DNA of 64,000 nt from Sipunculus nudus (GCA_026874595.1 CM049320.1:7135464-7199463); one strand, 5' to 3'; counted from the first letter of the stretch, positions 1 through 11,560 are shown. Made by a program: numbers and translations. The notes: generated by a model not told the origin, from the letters alone.

Positions 1-292
1 CAACAATTGATAATCATCTGTATCTATGCAATAATGTATCGTGATTATATGAAATAAAGCAGGGTTAGGGCGAGTAAAAGTACTCAGTACTCATACTTTA
101 ATACATTTTTTTAATGTATTTGTACTTAAATACTGGCCCAAAGTACTCAAGTACTCATGAGTACAATTCAGGTACTTCTTAAAATTGTTACACTTTTCAC
201 ATGTAGTAAAGGATCTATAAATGCAGCATTAATATAATTGATTTACAAATGCACCAACAAATGTATACAGTTTTCATTTGAACTCTTTGGTT

Positions 293-3200
293 CAGGGTTG
301 GGGTAATTATAATGTGTAACTGTAATTACCTGTAATTAATTACAATATTTCAAGTAACTGAGTGTAACTTGTAATTGGATAAAATTCAATTACAAGTAAT
401 TGTAATTGTAATGATTACAAGGGTAAAATTAGATGTAATTTCAATTACTTTCCAATTACTTTCTAAAATTCATGACAGGGCACCATACCTTATACCTCAT
501 TTCTTTGCACTGTTTATCAAAACATTCTTGGGTAAAGATGTTAAGCTATGATTATTGAATAAATAGTACCCATGCATGTTATAAGCATGGTAATTTATTA
601 GTGTGCCTTATAAGTTATACTGGCCTTTTTGTTTGCAAATGCCCCCTGTGGATAAAGTAACAAGCTCCCATAATGTACAGCTGTCAAGAACTACACTACA
701 CCAAGTGTGGACTTGCTACATTTCATACTTTCACTGAAATGGAGGCTGGAACATATTCATACTGATCTGATTACATCAGTGTTTATCTGCTAATTAGCTG
801 ACACTGAGAGAGTCACAGGAACAAAAGACGCTAATGATCTTGGAAGACTGATCAGAATTTCCTCAAGTGGACAGCCCTAGAGGTAAATAGAGATAGGTAT
901 CAAGATCAAAGGGCTGTCCCAGTTGGCTGGCTCTAACATTTGAACAGTCTCCACTGTTTCCTCAACTTTTCTGTGCCAAGAGACTCTGGGCATTGTATAC
1001 TGGTTTTATTATCTGTCATACACAATTAAAAAGATAACCATGGGGAATGCACTGGATTTTCAGTACCTTTTCCTATATATTAAATAATTTCATTAAATCA
1101 AATTGTAATATATTATATATTCAACATGAATATATTTATATGAATTATTCACATGAAATGTTTTTGTATTTAAGATTCCAGTATTTATAGGAAAGAAATT
1201 AGGACCTATGAGTTAATTTATGTGTAGGATTCTGTATAGGATTAAGGTAGTCGCTAGAAAGGTTATTTCATCATCAAAGGTTTGAACCAACAATTATTTC
1301 CACTTGTGCTGTAAATGGCACATGCCAGTGTTATCCGAAGCAAGACATTTTGTCAAATAAAGTTAAATATGTGATAAAAAAATATTAGATTAATTTTGCG
1401 CAAATGACTTCAAGATGATATGTTTAAAATATAGTTCACCCATATGTGCTTTCAGATATTACTATTTTGTGTCAAAACACTTATTTAGCAAATGTTCCAA
1501 TGCCTGATACTATAAAGAATACACGCAATGTTCATATATAATGATAACAGCCAGTTTTGCTTTTCCATTAGAGAAAAGTATAAATCTGAACATTATGCAA
1601 TGATATATTATCATTAGTATGGCTATTGTGCTCTTTAATATATGACACCAGACTGACTCACTGTATGTTTTGTTTGCAGTTTTTCCTTTTATAAATTTAA
1701 TCAGTTGGCCTTTCTACCATGAATGATACTTTACATGAAACATGCCTCGGTATTTATATTTTTGTTATAAAGTAATTGAAAGTAATTAATTGTATCCACC
1801 AAAACAGAGTTTTCCGGATACTATGTTTTCAGCCTGCCGCCGTGTAGGTGTCCGGAGAACTCCTCTGTAACCGCTGGGCGGAAATTTATGAAGTCCAGGA
1901 TTATGTTCGGGTTACATGTGAATTGTTGCGACCCCGATTTTGTTTTGACCTCTGACCTTTCCTCTCTCCAGTGCGTCCATCTGTGCGTCTGTTTTGACAC
2001 ATTACCAATATATCTCAGGAATCGTTTGACCGATCCAGGAAAAATTTTGCACAAATGTAGCCCTTGGATAGCTTTATAACATACATAAAAAATGGTGGCG
2101 CCACCTGCAACCATTTTTGCACAGCGTCGATCTGTTCATCTGCCTTGGGATAAAATCACTCATATCTCTGCACTAGTTGGACTTATCCTTCTGAAATTTT
2201 GTATGTGTATACATCCTGGACAGCTTTCTTGATTTTATGACAGGTGGCACCACCTACATTCACGTTTACGCTGCAGACATCCAAGCTCATATCTCAGTAA
2301 CTGTTTGACTGACTTGGCCAAAATTTTGCATGTGAATAGATCTCACATAGCTCTTTATCATACACAAAACTGGTGGCACCATCTGCAACCATTTTTGCAC
2401 AGCATCCGTCTGTTTGTCTGCCGTGGGATAAATCTCTGCACTGGTTTGCTTATCTGCCTAAAATTTTGCAGGTTTATACATATTGGATTGCTTTCTGGAT
2501 TTTGTGGCAGGTGGAGCCACCTACATTTTTGGTTACGTTGCAGACACCCAGGCTTATATCTCAGGAACTGTTTGACCGATTGCGCCAAAATTTTGCATGT
2601 ATATAGATCTCACATAGCTCTTTATCATACGCAAAACTGGTGACGCCACCTGCAACCATTTTTGCACAGTTTCCGTCTGTTTGTATGCAATGGGATAAAA
2701 TCACTCATATCTCAGCACTGGTTTGACTTTTCTGCCTAAAATTTTGCAGGTTTATACATCTTTGATAGGTTTCTTGGTTTTATGATAGGTGGCGCCACCT
2801 ACATTCACATTTTGGCTGCAGACATCCAAGCCCATATCTCGGGAACCGTTTGGCCGATTTGGCCAAAATTTTGCATGTGTATAGATCTCACATAGCTCTT
2901 TATCATATTATTTTTGTACAGCATCCGTCTGTTTGTCTGCCGTGGGATAAAATCACTCACATCTCGGCAGTAGTTTGACTTTTTGCATTTGTATACAACT
3001 TTGATAGCTTTCTGGATTTTGTGGTAGGTGGCACAACCTACATACACATTTTGGCTGCAGACATCCATGCAACACACCTCACTTTATTTCCCCTTTTTAC
3101 TCAATCTATACCTCACTTCACCCGTCCCAGTCTGATTTCCATGGATACACGTAGTTGCTTGTCGACTACCCGTATTCTAGTTACTTTTCAAAATAATTGT

Positions 3201-3297
3201 AAATTACTTTGTAAAATTAAAGTATTTTGAAATTGTGATCAGCACTTTTGAAAGTTATTGTAATGATTACTTTTCATTGTAATTGGCCCCTACCCTG
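293..3297. mobile_element. hAT-superfamily non-autonomous transposon with exact 8-bp target duplication
   Basis: The element starts CAGGGTTGGGGTAATTA at 293 and ends at 3297 with ...TAATTGGCCCCTACCCTG, giving imperfect inverted termini. The 8 bases before it (285-292) and after it (3298-3305) are both CTTTGGTT, a perfect 8-bp direct duplication as hAT transposases make. The subterminal regions are rich in TGTAATTA-type words on both sides, also common in this family. No transposase is encoded. The middle is occupied by an unrelated tandem-core repeat from 1793. It sits inside the outer hAT-like element, so it inserted later. Confidence 0.85.
1793..3080. repeat. Tandem-core interspersed element, copy A (about 270-bp units)
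   Basis: The left edge TATCC...ACAGAGT, followed by GGATACTATGTTTTCA at 1816-1831, matches the left edge of the element at 47942. Internally, units beginning GGTGGCGCCACCTGCAACC recur at about 2094, 2372 and 2639, with a shortened one near 2909, a period of about 267-278 bp. Each unit carries TTTGACCGATT-like and CCAAAATTTTGCATGTGTATAG-like segments. Small open frames here are repeat translations and differ between units. The right boundary is unclear. It lies inside the hAT element at 293-3297. Confidence 0.6.
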
Positions 3298-3447
3298 CTT
3301 TGGTTACTTATTTATCACCTTGTAGCAACTTTATATATAACATATAATCTAGGAATGTGTGTATATTGTAACACAAATCAATAATTGCTGCTGAAATCAG
3401 GCAATCTGAATAACATTCTCAGAGCTGGGTTGGCAGAGTTACTCCTT

Positions 3448-3639
3448 AAGCCCCAGTCCCATATAACCACCAATGAACAGGGCAGTCTCAAAACTGCCGT
3501 GCTGGCCTCCTTTTGCCCTAAAGACCTTCCCGGATGTTCCAACACCAACAGGGATCACAGTGGACCATCAAGGACGCTACACAGTTTACATGTCAGATCG
3601 TGCTGGATATGATCCGGCACCTATATGGGACTGGGGCTT
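3448..3639. repeat. Inverted repeat with 18-bp arms
   Basis: AAGCCCCAGTCCCATATA at 3448-3465 is matched exactly by its reverse complement at 3622-3639, with flanking CTTAA also paired imperfectly. The loop is about 155 bp and is GC-richer than its surroundings. The words ACATTCTCAGAGCTGG also occur on both sides (about 3414 and 3656) as a direct repeat. This is probably a small foldback element inside the outer hAT-like element. The overlapping short frames are not recognisable proteins. Confidence 0.55.
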
Positions 3640-4520
3640 TACTTAAGATCAGCACATTCTCAGAGCTGGACAAACTAAATTTTTGGTCTTTAGCAAGAGT
3701 TTATTTTGCTTTTATGGTGTTACAATTGCAGAAAATACAGCTTTTAAAGAACAATTTTTCATAAGATCACAACAATACATAAAAGTAATTGGTAACAAAA
3801 GATGTATTTGTTATGTACTTCTGAGGAAACAAACTTATGTACTCTGTACTCATAATGAGTACAATCCATAAGTACTTGTACTCGTTCTCGAGTACATGAG
3901 CGTATGCCTGTACTTGTATTTGTACTGAGGTAACTGTCAAGTACTCGTTCTCAGGAACTGTTACAGTGCACTCACCCCAACCCTGATTAATAAAGATTCA
4001 CAAACAGGCACGGCATCTTTATTATATGCTGGCTATGATACTGCCTCCTGGTGGTGTTAGTTGCAATCAAGCTGCGCACTTTGGAATTGTGTCAGGTGTA
4101 CAAAACTCTTGTTTACTTTTATTTTAAAAAGTATGGGAACTATACTGCACTGAAATAATTCATTCAATAGATGATAATTTACCAACTGATGCCAGTTTTA
4201 GGCATATTTTTTTATTTTAATAAGTGTTTATTGTGTCTCGGCTCAGGTTCCCAAAATATAATAAGTGATTTGGGTGACCTAATTTAACAGTGGGACACTA
4301 GATTGGCTGACTACAATTTCTGTGCAGTAATTTATCTAGACTTCCATCTAATATAAAGGTTTACTGCAAAATCTGAGGGGTCACATCCTGTTTTTTTTAG
4401 AAGTCACCGACCTGTTTCATTATAACTACTGCTTTTTATTTTTTACGACTGATGTGAAACATCTACGCTTTATAAAGTGTACTCTATCCCTCCAAACTAT
4501 GGACCAATCCCAAGTGAAGG

Positions 4521-5583
4521 GCAATAAATAAAACTCGGACGTCGGAAGCCTTCGAAAGCCGTTTTATTTTTTAGTTTAATTTTATAATGTGTGCTTATAT
4601 CTTTAGATTGAAATCAGTTACAACTAATTAAATAACAAGTGGTAAAGGGAGGAATCGCCACCTAAAATCTGTTCTGCCAGCTGTTACCCATTTTATTTGT
4701 AAGAATTACTCGCTCGGTGGAGGAGATAAATAATCACATACATGAATCGATATATAAATAATCATATTACATACAATTTATTAATTTCATATATTAATTT
4801 ATATTAACATATATCACTTTGTCAAACGTAACATATACTACATAATATGCTGCACAATGTTATATTCTATATTTAATCACTTTTAATGGTTTATATAATA
4901 TTTTAGGAATATTGATTATAAAATAATTTTATAAATATATGATAATATATGATTTAATTATATCGCTGCTGAATGAATATATAATTATATCGTCATATAA
5001 TGATATTTAACACATTGTGTATACATTTTATTATACCTGTTTTTATGTAATTATATTTTGCATCATGTTTATATCTGTTCAATGAAAAAAATAGAGAAAA
5101 CGAAAATAAATCTGTTTTGAATTATACTTGTTTTGTTATTTGTTATTATAGTATTTTACATTCATATGATATGTTTTGTATTTTAATATTAATTTATATA
5201 TTATTTTGTTAGTTATATTCATTATGATTTCATTCAAAAACACTAATATTACCTTTACTGAAATTTGGGTTAATGCAAGACCCTATCTGTATCATTGCTA
5301 GTTGGTGCTATGGGTTTGACTTCCGAGTTTTATGCCTTTTGAGAATCATCTGTCACTCTCGGATGACTTCCGAGAGGCTTCCGACAGGTTAATTATGCTT
5401 TAATTTTCATATATTTACATATATATCTTTGAAACTTTCTTGTATCATAAAGTGGCGGTATATCTTCCATTTTAACACAAAAAGTTGTCGATTTGTTCGT
5501 TATTTTTAAAATTTTACTAAAAAATAAAAAGGCTTCCGACTTTGGAACTGGAAGGCTTCCGACTTCCGAGTTTTATCTATTGC
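4521..5583. mobile_element. Long-TIR DNA transposon, Mutator-like, with 11-bp target duplication
   Basis: The left end (4521 onward) begins GCAATAAATAAAACTCGG and continues GTCGGAAGCCTTC. The right end (to 5583) is the reverse complement of a near-identical string, GCAATAGATAAAACTCGG, then AAGTCGGAAGCCTTCC. Similarity runs about 70-80 bp inward. Both sides are flanked by the identical 11 bp CCAAGTGAAGG (4510-4520 and 5584-5594). Long TIRs with a 9-11 bp duplication fit Mutator-like elements. The 1.06-kb interior is very AT-rich, has no transposase, and repeats the GACTTCCGAG and GGCTTCCGAC words near 5320-5390. Confidence 0.75.
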
Positions 5584-5711
5584 CCAAGTGAAGGTGCCCA
5601 TATGTTACCCTATTAACGCCCACGATCAAGCATGAACCTTTTCAGTAAAAATATTAATATATATTGATATCCTATTCGTCTCCTATATCTGGTCAGTTAA
5701 AATCAACTTAC

Positions 5712-5905
5712 GCGCAGTGCAGACAGTAGTGCTGGGCGTTCCCTGTGACATCATAATTGACAGGTTGGTTCAGGAGTTTTTCCGCGTTGTCCGGTTGCAT
5801 GTCCACATGTATCTGGTCATGGTCTTTGGTTTTCCGCCTCGTACGATATTTTTCCTTTAAAGGGCGGTCCCCGAGATGATGTTTTTTCCTACCTACACGG
5901 CCCAT
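5712..5905 (-). CDS. ZNF593: ZNF593/BUD20-type C2H2 zinc finger protein, first coding exon (partial gene)
   Basis: The minus-strand ATG at 5905 opens a 64-codon frame plus two bases. The peptide starts [10 protein letters not shown], continues with a basic [18 protein letters not shown] segment, and ends HYCLHCA. This matches the N-terminus of the ZNF593/BUD20 family: MGR start, basic tail, DxIHxDL-like motif, then the first zinc ligands of a single C2H2 finger (Cys61 and Cys64). The family acts in nuclear export and maturation of the 60S pre-ribosomal particle (established for yeast Bud20). The frame stops at a textbook donor, GC|GTAAGT (GT at 5710-5711), so the codon after Cys64 is split. 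The exon holding the zinc-binding histidines was not found to the left and may lie outside the window. GAC before ATGG gives a purine at -3 and G at +4. Confidence 0.85.
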
Positions 5906-5995
5906 GTCCCGCGTCGTCTTACTTTATCAGCAAGTTTTGCTTTTTAAATTGCGCAGTCGAGATCCTGTCGAAACGTGACCGGAAGTTAAACAGAA
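5906..5995 (-). promoter_or_regulatory. Putative ZNF593 promoter / 5' UTR with ETS site
   Basis: Directly upstream of the ZNF593 start the sequence becomes CpG-containing (GCGCAGTCGAG, CCGCGTCGTC, CTGTCGAAACG), in contrast to the AT-rich surroundings. It contains ACCGGAAGT at 5978-5986, an exact ETS-family binding consensus typical of TATA-less housekeeping promoters. No TATA box at a standard distance is evident. The role is inferred from position and motif only. Confidence 0.45.
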
Positions 5996-6424
5996 AACGG
6001 TCAAATATAAGGTCGTTCTATATTAATCACACCAGATTTGAAATTCACAAAACGATACCACTGCAATTTGCTGTACGTAATAGTCATTTTCTTATAAATG
6101 AAATCAACTACGTTTTGATAAAGATGCTTTAATCAACCATTACTGTCATATATAAACGAAAATAGCATCTATGTATACATATTTGTATACCTATATGTGA
6201 TTATATATATATATATATATATATATCTTGAATTCTTTTTAAAATATTGTTACATGTTACATGTATATATAGAAGTAAATTGTGTGTATAAATATGTTAT
6301 GTGTATTGCATGTTTTTCAGCACGAACAAAGTTCGTGTCTGACTGTATGCCTCGAATGGGGTCTTTGAGTTAACTTGATAAGATCTTATTATATAAGATA
6401 TAGTTTTATAACCGTCATTGGTTA
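5996..6424. other. Intergenic, AT-rich, no gene seen
   Basis: It holds an (AT)n tract at 6202-6226 and a small perfect hairpin, CACGAAC-AAA-GTTCGTG, at 6321-6337. Nothing else is recognisable. Confidence 0.5.
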
Positions 6425-6660
6425 GTTGTGACAGAAGCGGATCCAGGTGGTATATAGGCGTGTCTATGTGTGTGTGTGGGGGGGGGGGGGGGGGTCCGGA
6501 ACCCCTTATCCGCAACAACCCTTTTCCAGGGTTTCAACCCATTTTTTTCCGGCCTGGAGCCTCCCTTTATTTCTGGATCAGACATGATGCTACATCCCCA
6601 TTAAAAATCTTGGACAAAATTCTGGGGTCCTCCTCCCACCCTACTGGTACTTAAAAGGCC
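6425..6660. repeat. TIR-element fragment with GCGGATCC terminus and poly-G tract
   Basis: GACAGAAGCGGATCCAGG at about 6429-6446 matches the inverted end of the small element at 42465-42609. It is followed by (TG)n running into a G run (about 6478-6495), then GC-rich text of the type 'GGTCC...CCGGCCTGGAGCCTCCC' that recurs near 15.7, 18.5 and 42.0 kb. No second terminus or target duplication is visible, so this is probably a decayed class II element. Confidence 0.4.
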
Positions 6661-6997
6661 ATCAGTGAGGTAATCTGTTGATACAGACCTGATCAGCAGT
6701 GTGATAATGATCCCAGTGGGGAGTCATTAATCACTGCCGAACTACTTTCTTTGGTTTCCCAGGGAAGGAAAGGGGTGGGGAGAAAAGCTTGTCAACTGGG
6801 CACACAGGGTCAGTGGTGTTTATATCGAGATGATGTAACATAGATAGCTGGAGCAGTGACTGCTATATCTGGTTCATGTGTCTGCTACAGATGCCTATCT
6901 GGCTACACTTTCTTGACTGGGCACAGATCGGTTTTTGTGTATAGCTAGGTATGACTGTCCCTCTCATTTTATTTACATATATATTATATATATACAT

Positions 6998-7050
<53 letters not shown>

Positions 7051-7690
7051 TGTGTATTCTGATAATAATAATATATATATTAACTCAATATATCTTTGCA
7101 AATCAAACACAAAACTATAGTCTTCCAAGGCAGTACTACAATTTTGACCTGATTGAGGTTTTGTGTCTGGAAACTTGTATGCTTTCCTAAGCATTCACGA
7201 ATGCTTGCATTTGTGTAGGATAATGGTTTTACGTAGTTGATGCCCATAATTACTCAATATAAAACCACTCAAAATTTAAATTTACTATATATTTTATATT
7301 TTTGGTTTAATATACATAAGCAATATCAATGTATACTTCACATAATTACATAAACTACACTAGTAAAGTTATGAAATTACAGGTAATCAGTAATTTATAA
7401 ATAAATTCATAATTAAAGCTGCTAGAACTTGCACAAGAAGAAACACAAATGGTCTTAAATATCTGATAATTAGGAAACCACTCCCATGGGGATAGTTTCA
7501 CATGACCTGGTGTGCGTGATGACTATGGAAAGCCTGGTTTGTTGTTGTTGGTTCATGATCTAGCTCGGGTATTTCAACATTATTAGATTTGAAATCTTCA
7601 TGTATACTGGAGGAAATAAAGAATGATTTTTTTTGGGGGGGGGGGGGGATTTAGTCCTCTTCATCATTAAGTTAGGGGGTATTGTGACGG
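6661..7690. other. Intergenic, no gene seen; AT microsatellite
   Basis: It contains an (AT)n tract at 7005-7047 and a G run near 7637-7649. The small frames across the AT tract are Ile/Tyr repeats and are not genes. Confidence 0.5.
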
Positions 7691-7696
7691 GGGGGG

Positions 7697-8964
7697 GGGG
7701 GGGGGGGATGGACTTTCGTCCACATTGACTTTTGTCTGTATACCCAATATATATATATATACCTGATGGTTTTGTATATGGAGGTTATATATTTATATAT
7801 AAAATCAAAACTGTTATATATAGTTTCAGAAAATCAAAACAGTTATATAGTTTCAGACAAATCCAAACTGTTATTTAGTTTCAGACCTGCAACTGTGCAT
7901 GCATACAGTTAGTTGGACATACAAACTACTAAGTACATTACTATATACCGAAAACTAGATCATTGTGACCCTGCTGACCTCTTCGAAATTATTAAAAAAA
8001 AAACTTTCAATTTCCACTGCAACTTTGTTACACTTCAAGGTAGCCTAATATCAAAATCACTGCTTTTATAGCCTTAATAGTTCACAAAAAGGCTCTCAAA
8101 TAATTTTTTCTGTGCACATGGGGGAATTAGGTCAATACGTGTAATTGGTAGAAGTTGGGGCATGATGTGTTAAGTTAAAACGGCAAGAAAGACATTTACT
8201 CAGTTATATATATAGTGTTAACTGTTGATGCTAGTATTCTTTTTAAAGAAAATAAATGTTTTTAATTTACTTTTAAGTATTCACCAGAAATAAGATCTGG
8301 AGTTTGTAAAATTATCATGTAAATGTAAATTGTTAAGGGGGGGGGGGGGACTTTCGTCCACATTGACATTTTTCTGTACCCAATATATATATATACTTGA
8401 TGGTTTTGTATATGGAGGTTATATATTTATATATAAAATCAAAACTGTTATATATAGTTTCAGAAAATCAAAACAGTTATATAGTTTCAGACAAATCCAA
8501 ACTGTTATTTAGTTTCAGACCTGCAACTGTGCATGCATACAGTTAGTTGGACATACAGACTACTAAGTATTACCATATACCTAAAACTAGATAATTATGA
8601 CCCTGCTCATCTTCGAAATTATTAAAAAAAAACTTTCAATTTCCATTGCAAATTGTTACACTTCAGGGAGGCCTAATATCAAAATCACTGCTTTTATAGC
8701 CTTAATAGTTAACAAAAAGGCTCTCAAATATGTTTTAAATTCTCTGTGCACATGGGGGAATTAGGTCAATACGTGTAACTGGTAGAAGTTTGGACATGAT
8801 GTGTTAAGTTAAAACAGCAGTAAAGACATTTACTCAATTATATACAGTATTAACTGTTGATGGTAGTAATTTTATTTTTAAGAAAATAAATGTTTTTAAT
8901 TTACATTTAAGTATTCACCAGAAATAAGATCAGGAGTTTGTAAAATTATTACGTAAATGAAAAT
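7697..8964. repeat. 638-bp tandem duplication with poly-G at each unit start
   Basis: Unit 1 (about 7697-8330) and unit 2 (about 8335-8964) share the same order of landmarks: a G run, ACTTTCGTCCACATTGAC (7712 and 8350), an AT run, GATGGTTTTGTATATGG, then GTTTCAGAC and later CACATGGGGGAATTAGG. The spacing between landmarks is 638 bp. Differences are scattered substitutions and small indels, so the duplication is not recent. Within each unit a segment of about 28 bp (AATCAAAACTGTTATATAG plus GTTTCAGA) is itself repeated three times. No coding frame is shared. Confidence 0.8.
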
Positions 8965-9104
8965 TCACTCAAATAAATTTTATCCTCCTTTGACCATGAC
9001 CCATGCACACGTATGGAATTAAGTTTTTAAACTGTGAAATTTGAAAGTAATAAACACAAAACAAACTTTTGTTAAAGTTTTAGACAGACAAACCATAATC
9101 AATA

Positions 9105-9550
9105 GGGGTGTAACAAATGCATTGAATAATCAATGCATTTAATCAAAGCCAGTCATTAATCAATGATCGAATGGTGCATGAAATAATCAATTAATTATTA
9201 TTATTGCATTTTCATACTTTTTTGGTCTCTAGCTCTTACCTAGGAACAGATAAACAGCATACATGATGAAGTAGCACTGTTATTTAACAAAACAAATCAC
9301 CTTATATCCTTCAATAGATGTTAGCACAATAATGAAAGAGAAGATTAAAATATTACTTAGTTTGCACTAATTCTCAGATATATAATCTTAATCTTATAGC
9401 ATCATATGGGATGAAAACTTTTGTAGTAGATATATATGTCTCTGACAGGATATTATGACTCTATACAAAAATCGAATCAAGAATTGAATCAAAAGGCAAT
9501 ATTCGATAATCAAATTGAATTGAAGATGCAATTGAGAGACCTAATAATCA
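9105..9550. repeat. Probable decayed TIR element with terminal hairpin
   Basis: AGGGGTGTAACAAATGCATTG begins this block. A perfect hairpin follows, AATGCATTGA-ATAA-TCAATGCATT at 9116-9139. The right side (about 9470-9545) is rich in AATCGAATC/AATTGAATTG words resembling the reverse complement of the left. 'AGGGGTGTAAC' starts are common in hAT relatives. No clean target duplication is seen, so the assignment is tentative. Confidence 0.35.
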
Positions 9551-11229
9551 ACTGTGTGGAGTTGGGCAATGATATATAATGTGGTAACTGGCAAAGTTAC
9601 ATACAGTTCATTCTGAGGATATATATATATATATATTTCCTATAATTTTCATATTGTAATATACTGCAATATGGGGGGGGGGGGGGGCATGCAGTGTCCA
9701 TCCCTGACCAACTGATCATGTTACAGACACTGGGGAAGGTATTTTTATGGTTTTTGACTTACCAGTATATATTCCATATACACTCTTATCTATATGTGTA
9801 CATTGTTTTTTTGAGCTTTGTGTAAAATTAAGGAGGCAAAATCCACAGTACATATATTAATTGAGGAAAAAAACAGAGAGAGAGAGAATATAGACCCTCC
9901 CCTGTCATGTTAGTTTTAGTGATATTCAGTGAATTATTAGGAAAAGTAATATGTGCAGAAAATAACAAGAAAGTGATCACTGCCAAGTCTATATAATTGG
10001 GACAGTTTTATATATGTGGTCTCCTTTTGAATGTATGGGGTTTTACAATGGAATTTACATTAAATAAAGCACATGTTGGTAAGGAACAACTAAGTTTTCA
10101 AAAATTCATTTTATAGTTTATGATATGTTTTGCTGTGCATCATCTGTATAGAGCTTCTTTGTCTGAAAATGATTATGTAATGCAGGAAAATTGTGACAAA
10201 AAAATTACAGCTACTAAAATATTCCTTGCATGTTCCTAAACTATTCATTTTTTTCTTACAATGGATCTTTCTGTTACCATTTTTAAAACCTGCATTTTAA
10301 TCTAGAACCGCTCTATGAAAGAACATAAGGAGTGTGTCAGGTATTTCTTATGAAAATCTCTGTTAGTCTTTGTGAATGATCAACGGTCGATTTCTGTAAG
10401 ATCCAGAACGCACTCAAAAGGGACAGTTTATCTCCAGTTTTAACTTGTATGGACCAGGATACAGTTATTATCTATAGATTATATTATGGCAATACAGAAG
10501 AAATTACCATTATTTTTAATACAAAATATATTTAAGATAAATGATATTAACAAACGCATATTAGTATTTAGTAATATAAGAAAGTGGGAAGTTTCATAAA
10601 CCAGTTCACTTGCCCTCACAGTACATGTATTTTCACTTGTCTGAATGTTAATTTCAGACCCTGATATGAATAAACAAACTTTATCAAATATATTTAATCT
10701 TGTAATTCCCAAATTTTTTCTCAACATCAGTGTTGATATGAGTCAGGGTATAATTTTTCTACAGCGTATTAACAAACTGTAAATAATTTATGTGAATTAC
10801 ATTAAAATATTTGAACTGGTCTGTCTAGATATTTTTTTTAGATTGTTTTTATATTTCTACCCTCTGTTAATAACAAACATTAAACATGTTATGCGATGAA
10901 AACATGTGTTAAACAAATCTGCTTTAACATTTCTTCTCAACAGGAGTTCTGATACTGATATGTTAGCATACATTCAGTGGAATTATCCTTATTCAGTGAC
11001 CCTGCATGGCTATGGAATTTACCCATTCTGTAGATATAAAAATTCTACACAATCTATATCAATAATATCATGCACACACACATATATATAATATATATAA
11101 CCTAGCACTATAGATAAGAACGAATAATGATATATCAAATTAAATCTTGGTCCCTGTGACTTTTCACTCAGATTGTTAAAATAATCAGAGATTAAAATTT
11201 ACATATTTTGTTAGCACCGATAGGATTTT
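9551..11229. other. Intergenic, no gene seen
   Basis: AT-rich sequence with a short (AT)n at 9620-9637, a G run at about 9674-9688, and a short (AC)(AT) tract near 11070-11098. No convincing exon, RNA gene or paired repeat was recognised. Confidence 0.45.
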
Positions 11230-11560
11230 GAGTGCAATCTTCAGTTCTGCTCCCAGGGAGTGTTACCATACTGAATTTGTGACCATATGATTTCTGGATC
11301 AAGCGGGGTCTCTACTTTGCAGCTTGTCCAGCATCTATAGCTGGCAGGCCAGGACCCCACCATGCACAGCAGGCTGACCACATGTTGCTTCCACAGAGCA
11401 GCACAGAACCAGCCACCAAAGTCTTGGCTGTTGGTGTTGCATGCCCTCACACTGACCCTGTCCACCACATGCAGTCTTAATTAATGAGGTCTTAATGAGT
11501 CCCTGGGCATGTCTGCTGTGTACAGGCACAGGGTGTGTGAATACCAGTAACAAAATCACA
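11230..11560 (-). pseudogene. Degenerate thrombospondin type-1 repeat exon(s)
   Basis: This GC-rich island in AT-rich DNA reads on the minus strand, in two frames, as pieces of TSP1 repeats. One frame gives THPVPVHSRHAQGL (about 11541-11497), resembling a TSP1 tail C-x-x-P-x-P-x-x-G-G-x-x-C-x-G with both cysteines replaced, then ACGGQGQ (the TCGGG turn). The other frame continues VRACNTNSQDFGGWFC (about 11450-11403), then LLCMVGSWPASYRCWTSC (about 11370-11319). This is the order expected for one TSP1 repeat running into the next. The frame change near 11455, the lost cysteines, the missing WxxWxxC linker and an in-frame stop argue for a pseudogene. TSP1 domains occur in secreted and adhesion proteins; the parent gene is not identifiable. 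Confidence 0.45.

Larger units (their letters stand above)
60..3985. mobile_element. hAT-like DNA transposon remnant (outer element), interrupted by a second element
   Basis: The left end reads CAGGGTTAGGGCGAGT at 60-75. The right end at 3970-3985 reads ACTCACCCCAACCCTG, whose reverse complement CAGGGTTGGGGTGAGT matches the left at 14 of 16 positions. Both subterminal regions are filled with short GTACT/AGTAC palindromic words (about 80-175 and 3835-3950). CAGGG...CCCTG termini suit hAT elements. No exact 8-bp target duplication is seen, although AATAAAG occurs just outside the left end and close to the right end. No transposase frame was found, so it is non-autonomous or dead. It is split by the element at 293-3297. 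Confidence 0.6.

Noticed and set aside
61-70. AGGGTTAGGG as telomeric sequence
   Set aside because: Single occurrence forming part of a transposon terminus.
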